Assembly (NCBI GenBank): GCA_018262855.1 | Contig: JADFDO010000006.1 | Span: forward strand, 93,249 to 157,248 | Direction: 5' to 3' | DNA from: Methanolinea sp. | GTDB taxonomy: Archaea; Halobacteriota; Methanomicrobia; Methanomicrobiales; Methanospirillaceae | DNA length: 64,000 nt | Part shown: positions 57,423-64,000 of the stretch, one piece after another | Numbering within the stretch: the first letter of the stretch is position 1 | Layout of the letters: each line of letters begins with the position of its first letter | Program-made: the position numbers and the translations under genes | The notes under the pieces: model-generated | Database searches by the model: none | What the model saw: only the letters and a program-made list of their open reading frames with translations | Told to the model about the DNA's origin: nothing

Positions 57423-58268
57423 ATGCCGTCCGACCGGATCACGATCGGGAGGTTCTCGAGCCTCACCCACCTCTCCCAGAAGGCGCTTCGTTATTATGAC
57501 CGCAAGGGCATCCTGGTCCCGGAAATAAGGGACAGGTTCACAGGCTACCGGTATTACACGGTCCCGCAGATAGAGAATGCATTAAAGATCAAGACCCTCT
57601 GCAGCCTGGGATTCGGACTTGCCGAGATAGGGACAATACTCGGTTCTCTCTCTGCCGGCGACCAGGTTTCAGTCAGGTCACTCATCGAGAAGCGCAAGAA
57701 GGAGGCCGAGTCCGAGATCGCACGGATGGAGAAGGTAATGTCCCTCCTGCTCGAGAACAGGGACTTTTCGGAGTTGTTTTCCATGAACGTATCAGAACCA
57801 GTAATCAAGGAAATCCCTGCCCTGAGGGTGATCTCGGGCAGGAGAAAAGGAACCTACGAGGAGGTCTGCGGCGAGGTGTCGTCTGCCCTGATGGCAACCA
57901 TCTTCTCGCCCGAGAACCAGAAGAACGGGGTGACGGTCACCGGACCCTGCCTCTCGCTCTGTTACGACAGCGAGTACAAGGAGACCGATGCCGATATCGA
58001 GATGGCAATCCCGATCCATGGACAGATCGCGGTGCCGGACTCCCGGTTCACCGTCAGGACGCTTCCTGCGGTGAAGGTCGTCTCGGTCGTATACCGGGGA
58101 CCTTACGAGCACGAGGGCTTCTCGGTCGCATTCGAGAATGCGTTCCGGTTTGCCGCAAAGATGGGGCTCGAGCCGAACGGTCCCGACCGGCAGGTGTACC
58201 TGAACAACCCGGACGAGACACCGGCAGAGGAACTCTTAACCGAGGTCCAGATCCCGGTATCCGGGTAG
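57423..58268 (+). CDS. MerR family regulator with GyrI-like effector domain
   Basis: A 281-residue regulator. The MerR winged helix (about 6-75) has FSSLTHLSQKALRYYDRKGIL and a Tyr-rich YRYY wing. A coiled linker follows (about 80-115), then a GyrI-like (SOUL-like) ligand domain (about 125-281) with VISGRRKGTYEEV and VVSVVYRGPYE. This is the BltR/BmrR layout, used by multidrug-binding activators. There is no transporter next to it; it is divergent from the AAA ATPase and 80 bp ahead of a lipoprotein gene. Uncommon in archaea, so bacterial origin is plausible. Confidence 0.9.
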   Translation: MPSDRITIGRFSSLTHLSQKALRYYDRKGILVPEIRDRFTGYRYYTVPQIENALKIKTLCSLGFGLAEIGTILGSLSAGDQVSVRSLIEKRKKEAESEIARMEKVMSLLLENRDFSELFSMNVSEPVIKEIPALRVISGRRKGTYEEVCGEVSSALMATIFSPENQKNGVTVTGPCLSLCYDSEYKETDADIEMAIPIHGQIAVPDSRFTVRTLPAVKVVSVVYRGPYEHEGFSVAFENAFRFAAKMGLEPNGPDRQVYLNNPDETPAEELLTEVQIPVSG

Positions 58269-58313
58269 TCCTCTTCCTCTTCTTTTGGTCAATTCCTCCA
58301 AAACACCTCAAAA

Positions 58314-58324
58314 AGATATTTAAG
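58314..58324 (+). promoter_or_regulatory. TATA box of the 58348 lipoprotein (leaderless)
   Basis: AGATATTTAAG is centred about 29 nt before the ATG, so the transcript should start within a few bases of it. Confidence 0.55.
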
Positions 58325-58347
58325 GTGCGACCAGGTGTATTTCACAT

Positions 58348-58869
58348 ATGAGCCGGGATCACCACATCTTCATCCTCCTCGCAATAATGGTAGTAGTCTG
58401 CCTTTCCGGTGCGGGATGCACGACCGGCAATCTCCAGAATAGTCCAAGTCTGCCTTCCGGTGGATCGCCCGCACCCGCTGTCCATGGCAATAGTCCCGTA
58501 TCCTCTGTTGAGTATCAGGATATCAGGGGAACGTGGAAGGCGGATGATGGAGAGGGCTACTACATGAATTCCACGATTCAGCACGTCGATATCGGAGAGA
58601 ACACCTGGGTATTCACCTCCCAACACGGGCATATTGTCGAGGGATACAAGATGTTTCAGCAACCGGATGGAACAATGGCGAACCAGACTCTTGCAGGGAT
58701 GTTCGATCCTGACGGGAGAAGCATCTATTTTATCGATCAACCCGGAGGGTGGGCAAAAGGAACGCTCACTAATCCGGACACGATATTTATCACCCTCACG
58801 TACTCGAGCGGCCGAGACACCATGGGAAACGCGATGGCATTAACCATGACACTTCACCGGCAGAAATGA
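58348..58869 (+). CDS. Small secreted lipoprotein
   Basis: A 173-residue lipoprotein. The signal ends in lipobox LSGAGC (Cys about 24). A Ser/Pro/Gly-rich linker is followed by a domain of about 120 residues (GTWKADDGEGYYM to TMTLHRQK) that reads like a small all-beta barrel: seven or more strands, Trp/Gly at turns. It is not a family I can name. It has its own leaderless promoter. Confidence 0.75.
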   Translation: MSRDHHIFILLAIMVVVCLSGAGCTTGNLQNSPSLPSGGSPAPAVHGNSPVSSVEYQDIRGTWKADDGEGYYMNSTIQHVDIGENTWVFTSQHGHIVEGYKMFQQPDGTMANQTLAGMFDPDGRSIYFIDQPGGWAKGTLTNPDTIFITLTYSSGRDTMGNAMALTMTLHRQK

Positions 58870-58968
58870 GGAGGGAGTTTTCCGGAACCATTCGGGAATC
58901 TGTCTCAAGGTACATCTAACTGGGGAAACCCGGACCAGTATTCCTCTCTCATACCGGTTTTTTGGCTA

Positions 58969-61900
58969 TTATTCAACACTCCCCACAGAAAACCGGAAAT
59001 TCCCCTTCGGCACCGTGATCTCGAACCTGGCACCCGTCCCGTGGACCCCTGCCTCACGGATAGTGCAGCCTGTTATGGCCAGGATCTCCCTTGCGAGGAA
59101 CAGCCCAAACCCGGTGTGATTCCCATATCCTTTTTCGAATATTTTCTCCTTCTCCCCTGGAGGAATCCCGACACCATTGTCCTCGATGATGACAAGAAGC
59201 CGATCAGGGGTGTGCGAACAGTCCACGGTGATTCTGTTGACCCGATTTCCATGCCTGATCGCATTCTCAAAGAGATTCATGAATACCCGGTTGAACATGG
59301 GATCCGCAAAGATCTCGATGTTCCTGCAGTTTTGGGACAATTGTATTTCGCGGTATCCTGCGCCCTCGATGATCTCATCCAGCCTGAACCACCCGGGAGT
59401 GTGGATCCCAAGATCCTGGTAGGTCCCGGTAAAATCGATCTGGTGACGGATTGTCAGTGCTGTGGTGTTCATTTTAGTGAGAAGATCGGAAATCTCTGGA
59501 TCTGATTCCTTCATCGAGGCTACCTCAAGGAGACCCACGAGTATCATCAGCTGATTTGCGACATCATGCCGGGTGATGCTGGAGAGGAGGTTGAGTTTCC
59601 TGTTTGCCTCCCGGACCGCGTTTTCTGCATTCTTCCGTTCGGTGATATCTGTGGAGACAGAAAGGATTACCTCGCGGTCCTTCCATCTGGTCAACCGTGC
59701 TGTCACGTGGAGGGGCAATTTTGTACCATCTTTCCGGTAATGCTCCACGTCAAAGGATACCTCTCCTCTGGTCCTGAGCATCTCGACCCTCTCCTGAATC
59801 TTCTGTTCACTATCCGGCACGTCCAGCTGGTGGAGGTTGAGTGCCATGAACTCCTCTCTGGTCCAACCATGCATCTGATACGTCCGCTCGTTCGCGTAGA
59901 GAATCTCGCCCCCCGGAGTGTGGACAACGATAGACGCAGGACTGGTATCATTCAGATTTGCCAGCAGCTGTATCTGCTCCTGGGCATCCCGTATCGCGGT
60001 GATATCATGGAAGATCCCTTCAACACCTGCAATGGTCCCATCCCTGTTGTAGTAGAGATGGGTACTGGTGGATACCGGCAGGGGCGTGCCATCTCTCTTT
60101 TTAAGGAGAACCTCGTAGTCGGTCACAGACCCGGATTTCATCAGTTCTTCGAGGAACTCTTTCCTTTTTTCAGGGTAGAACCAGAAATGATCTGCAATAT
60201 TCTTCCCGATGCACTCTTCAGCAGAGCCATACCCGAGCTTGATTACAAAGCTCGGGTTGATCATGGTGAGGTTTCCTGCAGCATCGCTCCGGTACACGAT
60301 ATCCTGGATGTTGTCGATGATGGTGCGGTAATGCTCCTCGCTCTCCCGGACCCGGAGCTCTGAATTCGCAAGAGCATCACACTGGTGGCGGAGCTCCTCC
60401 TCTGTTCGCCTTCGTAACAATACCTGCCAGAGCCCCTGCATCAGGAGGGTTAATCCTTGAATATCGAATTGTGAATAATCAGAGGGTTTGTTGGCGACAC
60501 CCGCAACCATCACGATGTGTTCGCCATCCATGATCGGGACGTTCATGTGCCGGATGATGTGAGGGTGACCTTCGGGATACCCTTTCTTTGCGGGGTTGGG
60601 AGCCTGATAATCATTCGTGATGACGGGGCGGCGCTGGCGGACCGCTTCTCCCCAGAGGCCTGTCTTCGCCACCGGGTAGATAATCGGCTTCTCACGCGTG
60701 GAGCATTCCTCCATTGCAGTCCGCGACCATGCATACATGGTGAGCTCAGTCTCGTCGTCGTTGAGAAATGCCAGGTAGCCGAGGGGGCTCGCGGTGACCG
60801 CCCCGGCACCCTCAATAGCATACGAGAGGAGATCCTTTTCCGGCTTGTGGGACATCTCGTAAAAGCCGAGCATATACGAAAGCCGCTTCTCACTCTCGCT
60901 GATCTGCTGTTCGTTCCGGGCAAGCGCCTCGTACTGCGCCCTGAGTTGTTCGCCCGCGGAAGCCAGCTGTTCGTTTATGGCGATGAGGTATTCCTCATTT
61001 TTCTTCCGCTCCGAGATGTCGATGATGACGCCCCGCATACCGATGACCTTGCCATCACGAATGATCGGGGAGGAGAAGATCGAGACAGGGAACGTGGTGC
61101 CGTCCTTACAAAGTCCGCTGTAATCCTCATCCCGCTTAATCGGTGCTCCTGTCTCAATTACCCTGCGAAAGATGGTGATTGCCCTCTCCCTGTCCACCGG
61201 AGCAATCACGGAAAAGGCATTGAGTCCCCTCCTGAGATCCTCTGCAGAATATCCGAACATCTCCAGCGCGAGGCGGTTGCCATACATAATTCTTCCTGAC
61301 AGGTCTGATTCATAAATTCCCTGTGGCAGGAGATCTGCGAGTTCGCGGAACCTCCGCTCGCTCTCGTTCAGGGCAGCCTGGTTCGAGGTAAGTTTATCGA
61401 GCTGGTCACGAAGCTCCTCCTCGTTTGCGGCAATCCGTTCATACGCCACCCGGAGTTCATCCTCGGTTCTCTGTCGTTCACTAATATCCCTTATGGATTC
61501 AATGGCGCCGACTATGTCTCCGCTGCTGTTATACAGCGGGCTGGCCTTGCCCATGAGGGTGGCCTTCATTCCTCTCGGGCGGGGTAGTGTCGTATCTGCG
61601 ATCAGGATGTCTTTTTCATGGAAAATGTGGGTGTAATTTTTTTCAATGATCTCGTTCGGTTCAAAGACGAGATCAATCAGGATCTTTCTCCTGGTGCCAT
61701 AAAACGGGAGTGAATACTCGTAATTCCCCTTCCCCAGCATCTCTTTAGATGGTATACCGGTCATCTCTTCGATGGCACGGTTCCATGCGATAACGCATCC
61801 ATCCCTGTCGATCGCAAACGTTGCGTCAGGGAGGAAGTTGATGATGTCGGCAAGGCGTTTTTCGGACTCGATCCTGAGTAGTTCTGCTTTTTGCCGTGTA

Positions 61901-62265
61901 ACAGCCTGCCTGATTTTGTGGGCAAGTTCCGCAAACTGGGCCTTCGGATCCCCGCCCTTCTGGATATAGAAGTCCACACCATTGTTGATAGCCTCGATCA
62001 CGACTTCCTCACGCCCACGGCCGGTGAAGAGGATGAATGGGATATCGCCGAACTGCTTCCGGACTTCCTTTAAGAAGGCAATACCGTCCATATCCGGCAT
62101 CTGGTAATCAGAGACGATGATGTCAATGGGGGATTCTTTTATTTTTCTTAAACCCTCCGCTGCCGACTCTGCAGTGTCAACGTTCAATTCACCTTCCCGC
62201 TCAAGGAACACCCTGGTCAGATCAAGGAGAACCTTCTCATCATCTACGTAGAGAACGGATATCAT
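58969..62265 (-). CDS. REC-PAS-PAS-GAF-PAS-PAS histidine kinase
   Basis: A 1098-residue soluble kinase. Its order is receiver (Asp53), PAS1 (DIINFLPDATFAIDRDG), PAS2 (RELADLLPQGIYESD), a coiled segment, a GAF_2-like domain (about 470-630: SPLGYLAFLNDDET, IIYPVAKTGLWGEAV), two more PAS, and the kinase core with His900 in SITRHD, N box FENAIRHG (Asn1002) and G1 EDNGVGIP. The GAF region is a type that often binds aromatic or chlorinated ligands or haem (inference). It lies downstream of the Cache-like lipoprotein gene, but a TATA box at 62311-62321 gives it a promoter of its own. Confidence 0.94.
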   Translation of the reverse strand: MISVLYVDDEKVLLDLTRVFLEREGELNVDTAESAAEGLRKIKESPIDIIVSDYQMPDMDGIAFLKEVRKQFGDIPFILFTGRGREEVVIEAINNGVDFYIQKGGDPKAQFAELAHKIRQAVTRQKAELLRIESEKRLADIINFLPDATFAIDRDGCVIAWNRAIEEMTGIPSKEMLGKGNYEYSLPFYGTRRKILIDLVFEPNEIIEKNYTHIFHEKDILIADTTLPRPRGMKATLMGKASPLYNSSGDIVGAIESIRDISERQRTEDELRVAYERIAANEEELRDQLDKLTSNQAALNESERRFRELADLLPQGIYESDLSGRIMYGNRLALEMFGYSAEDLRRGLNAFSVIAPVDRERAITIFRRVIETGAPIKRDEDYSGLCKDGTTFPVSIFSSPIIRDGKVIGMRGVIIDISERKKNEEYLIAINEQLASAGEQLRAQYEALARNEQQISESEKRLSYMLGFYEMSHKPEKDLLSYAIEGAGAVTASPLGYLAFLNDDETELTMYAWSRTAMEECSTREKPIIYPVAKTGLWGEAVRQRRPVITNDYQAPNPAKKGYPEGHPHIIRHMNVPIMDGEHIVMVAGVANKPSDYSQFDIQGLTLLMQGLWQVLLRRRTEEELRHQCDALANSELRVRESEEHYRTIIDNIQDIVYRSDAAGNLTMINPSFVIKLGYGSAEECIGKNIADHFWFYPEKRKEFLEELMKSGSVTDYEVLLKKRDGTPLPVSTSTHLYYNRDGTIAGVEGIFHDITAIRDAQEQIQLLANLNDTSPASIVVHTPGGEILYANERTYQMHGWTREEFMALNLHQLDVPDSEQKIQERVEMLRTRGEVSFDVEHYRKDGTKLPLHVTARLTRWKDREVILSVSTDITERKNAENAVREANRKLNLLSSITRHDVANQLMILVGLLEVASMKESDPEISDLLTKMNTTALTIRHQIDFTGTYQDLGIHTPGWFRLDEIIEGAGYREIQLSQNCRNIEIFADPMFNRVFMNLFENAIRHGNRVNRITVDCSHTPDRLLVIIEDNGVGIPPGEKEKIFEKGYGNHTGFGLFLAREILAITGCTIREAGVHGTGARFEITVPKGNFRFSVGSVE

Positions 62266-62310
62266 GGAGTCTTCCAGAAGCGGGGTTCGATCAAATGGTT
62301 CAGTTACTGC

Positions 62311-62321
62311 ACTATAAATAC
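62311..62321 (-). promoter_or_regulatory. TATA box of the REC-PAS-GAF kinase gene
   Basis: GTATTTATAGT on the minus strand, about 50 nt before the ATG at 62265. It predicts a leader of about 25 bases. Confidence 0.5.
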
Positions 62322-62369
62322 TAGGATCGTGCCAGCCCAGGTGGCGATACCGGGCTCATCCCGGACTTT

Positions 62370-63800
62370 TCACGAAATCCCGGAAGATGGCTGCCTGATC
62401 TCAATACCGGGCATACTCCCGCAGATCCACCAGGTCTCATTGACCGCCTTTCGGTACACGAGCGCAGGGATCGGCCTTCCCGATCCACCCGCCCTGTCAG
62501 GAACCATCGCGTGGACAAAACCCGTGCCATTCCGGAGCGTGCTGATTCCGACCAGTGAGGTCTTCTCACCATACGCATCGGTCGCTTCCAGGATGTTCCT
62601 CCCGACAAGTTCTTTCCTCGAGGGATCGGCAAGGAGGATTCCCTCATCATCCTCGGCCCAGAGACAGATGGCCCCGCCTCCGCACGACGAGCCGGACCTT
62701 CCCAATTCAATAAGCCCCTGCTCCTTCCCGTGCTCCAGAGTATAGTTGATGGCACTGCTGACCGCGGCCACGAGGTCTTCAGGGTTCCTGTTCCTGATAC
62801 TGATACCGGAAAGGTTCCCTGATCGAACCTGGGCGTAGTCCGGATTGAGGATCGCCGCGGAGATCCACCAGGTCTCATCAACCGGCAGGACATAGTGCAG
62901 TTTCGGGGCAAAGACCCAGGTCCCGTTCACCGGGATCTTCTGGGTGGTATGGGCGAATCCGCCACACCGTTCCGCAATATCTGCGAGCTGGGCAATCGTT
63001 GCGACAGTGTCCTGGTCCGTGTAATGCGTGAGGATGAGGCCTTCAAGCCACGGGGCATACGGATGTGCGATGTTGGTCTCGTTGAAGTCATAGGCAATCA
63101 CGTAGAGTTCGCCCCGGATGAAATGCCCCTCCGGGTCCCGGAATGCCGCCGCAGCCTGTTCTTTCCCGGCCTCTCTCGCAAAAGACGCTGCTTCGTTCAC
63201 AAATGCGACGAGATCCTCCCTTGAGAGATCCCGCTGTGTACCTTCTATTCCTGCGGCAGGAAACGTGGTTCCCAGGTTCTCGTAATGTCCTGCGCCGATG
63301 TAGTAGGTTGGATCGATATTGACGACATAGGAGACCTTGGGCTCTATCGTGTAATTCCGGGATGGATTCGGGTAGTTGTAGCTGACAAGCCCCCTCCCCT
63401 TCATCCCGGTATCAACCAGGTTCTCCACCAGCGGAATCCCGTAGGAATCCACCATGTACATGATGTTGGTCCCGACGATCTCATGCTGGAACGGTTCCGC
63501 AAGGGCATTGCCGTTCACATCTTCCGAGAAAATGTAGAGTGCTCCCTGGTTGAACCTGCTCTCGGGGTTGTTGAACTCCGCAATGGCCCTCTCCTTGCCC
63601 ATCTGACGGGCATATGCCGCAGCTGCATCAACATAGGCAATCACGTCTTTTGTAACAACAACCGCTCCTTTCGGGGGTATCGGCAGCTCAGTCGGTGCCG
63701 GAGTTGCCGGTCCAGGGCTCTCTGAATCGGTGCATCCGGCAGCAAGGAGGCATGCAACAAGGAGGGCAACCATGAGGAATACAGAGGCGGGGGAGGACAT
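62370..63800 (-). CDS. Lipoprotein with three Cache-like sensing repeats
   Basis: A 476-residue lipoprotein. The signal ends in LLAAGC (Cys about 22). Three repeats follow (about 50-180, 195-330 and 345-470), each like a single Cache (sCache-2) domain: an N-terminal helix with AAAYARQMGKERAIAEF, FAREAGKEQAAAAF or NYTLEHGKEQGLIEL, a GxLYIF or GELYVIAYD strand, and a closing strand such as YYIGAG, WWISAA or WWICGS. In other proteins such domains precede chemoreceptors and kinases. Here they are free on the cell surface, next to a soluble kinase. Possibly a solute-binding or signalling protein. Confidence 0.8.
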   Translation of the reverse strand: MSSPASVFLMVALLVACLLAAGCTDSESPGPATPAPTELPIPPKGAVVVTKDVIAYVDAAAAYARQMGKERAIAEFNNPESRFNQGALYIFSEDVNGNALAEPFQHEIVGTNIMYMVDSYGIPLVENLVDTGMKGRGLVSYNYPNPSRNYTIEPKVSYVVNIDPTYYIGAGHYENLGTTFPAAGIEGTQRDLSREDLVAFVNEAASFAREAGKEQAAAAFRDPEGHFIRGELYVIAYDFNETNIAHPYAPWLEGLILTHYTDQDTVATIAQLADIAERCGGFAHTTQKIPVNGTWVFAPKLHYVLPVDETWWISAAILNPDYAQVRSGNLSGISIRNRNPEDLVAAVSSAINYTLEHGKEQGLIELGRSGSSCGGGAICLWAEDDEGILLADPSRKELVGRNILEATDAYGEKTSLVGISTLRNGTGFVHAMVPDRAGGSGRPIPALVYRKAVNETWWICGSMPGIEIRQPSSGIS

Positions 63801-64000
63801 GCTCTCTGTTTTGTTGTATATCCTGGATTCTTAAAAGTGTCTGGGATATAATCTCTCTCCTGCCAGAGCGTACCAGGCATCGAAGAGTTTGATACAGGGA
63901 TTCCGAATCTTGATACCTTATCGCTGCACATCTCTTCCATAAGGTGCACGTGGATGGTACGGGAAGCCCCCTCTTTTCAGGATGCGATCTTCGATTTCCT
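63801..64000. other. Window-end sequence
   Basis: A T-rich promoter-like stretch (about 63808-63835) lies ahead of the Cache lipoprotein gene. No other gene is supported before the window ends. Confidence 0.3.

Noticed and set aside
59566..61299. Two antisense ORFs of 265 and 260 codons inside the 58969-62265 kinase
   Set aside because: Opposite a clear kinase with all motifs, and no domain in the antisense products.
1..64000. CRISPR arrays, tRNA, rRNA, transposases, integrases
   Set aside because: No regularly spaced repeats, no T-loop with a matching acceptor stem, and no recombinase motifs were seen by eye. A tRNAscan or Rfam search was not possible here.

Overview
The window comes from a methanogenic archaeon, most likely order Methanomicrobiales (Methanoregulaceae-like; this placement is inference). 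Support: a methanogenesis marker 8 (DUF2099) gene at 5979-6863, archaeal TATA boxes about 25-30 nt ahead of start codons (several leaderless genes), TrmB-type regulation, COG1361 and PKD/beta-helix surface proteins, archaeal Psp proteins, and giant soluble REC-PAS(n)-histidine kinases typical of this order. I saw no rRNA, tRNA, CRISPR array, transposase or phage gene.

Layout. 1-7.6 kb: a REC-PAS-GAF kinase, a DUF169 protein, a lipoprotein coupled to marker 8, and a Thr-rich membrane protein. 7.8-12.8 kb: a two-gene ABC exporter, then a signalling group (PDC-like sensor lipoprotein, CheY-like receiver, CheC with both active sites, PAS kinase). 12.9-18.4 kb: C_GCAxxG_C_C protein, DUF937 protein, htpX-pspAB converging on pspA-pspAA, dodecin and a neutral zinc protease. 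18.8-20.8 kb: a decayed REC-PAS gene (one-base frameshift, no kinase domain) and a methyltransferase. 20.8-32.2 kb: a PBP4-like lipoprotein, two 53-residue basic proteins, a flavodoxin, two small zinc-ribbon proteins, a LolA-like/chagasin fusion lipoprotein, an HdeD-like protein, a macrodomain protein divergent from a catalase, and lipoproteins. 32.4-43.1 kb: a 1520-residue beta-helix/PKD surface protein, pirin, a PPOX protein and an 8-PAS kinase. 43.2-56.2 kb: an envelope-export island (below). 56.6-63.8 kb: an AAA ATPase, a MerR/GyrI regulator, a small lipoprotein, a REC-PAS-GAF kinase and a lipoprotein with three Cache-like repeats.

The most interesting region is the export island. It has two HAE3/MMPL RND transporters, two COG1361 surface proteins with C-terminal membrane anchors, a MacB-like ABC pair, an MFS protein, and two local regulators (TrmB and TetR families). 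Three palindromes of one geometry, GTWGT-N10-ACWAC, lie between the first COG1361 gene and trmB, at the start of trmB, and ahead of the second RND gene. They suggest that one TrmB regulator controls both RND units. A separate 30-bp imperfect palindrome lies ahead of the TetR gene. A hairpin separates COG1361 from the first RND gene, and a 47-codon ORF overlaps the start codon of the second.

The window is rich in sensors and stress genes: four REC-PAS relatives, one of them broken, and catalase, flavodoxin, a Psp system and dodecin. This suits a methanogen facing redox and envelope stress. The kinases show no membrane segment, so the secreted sensor lipoproteins next to them pose an open question about how signals cross the membrane.
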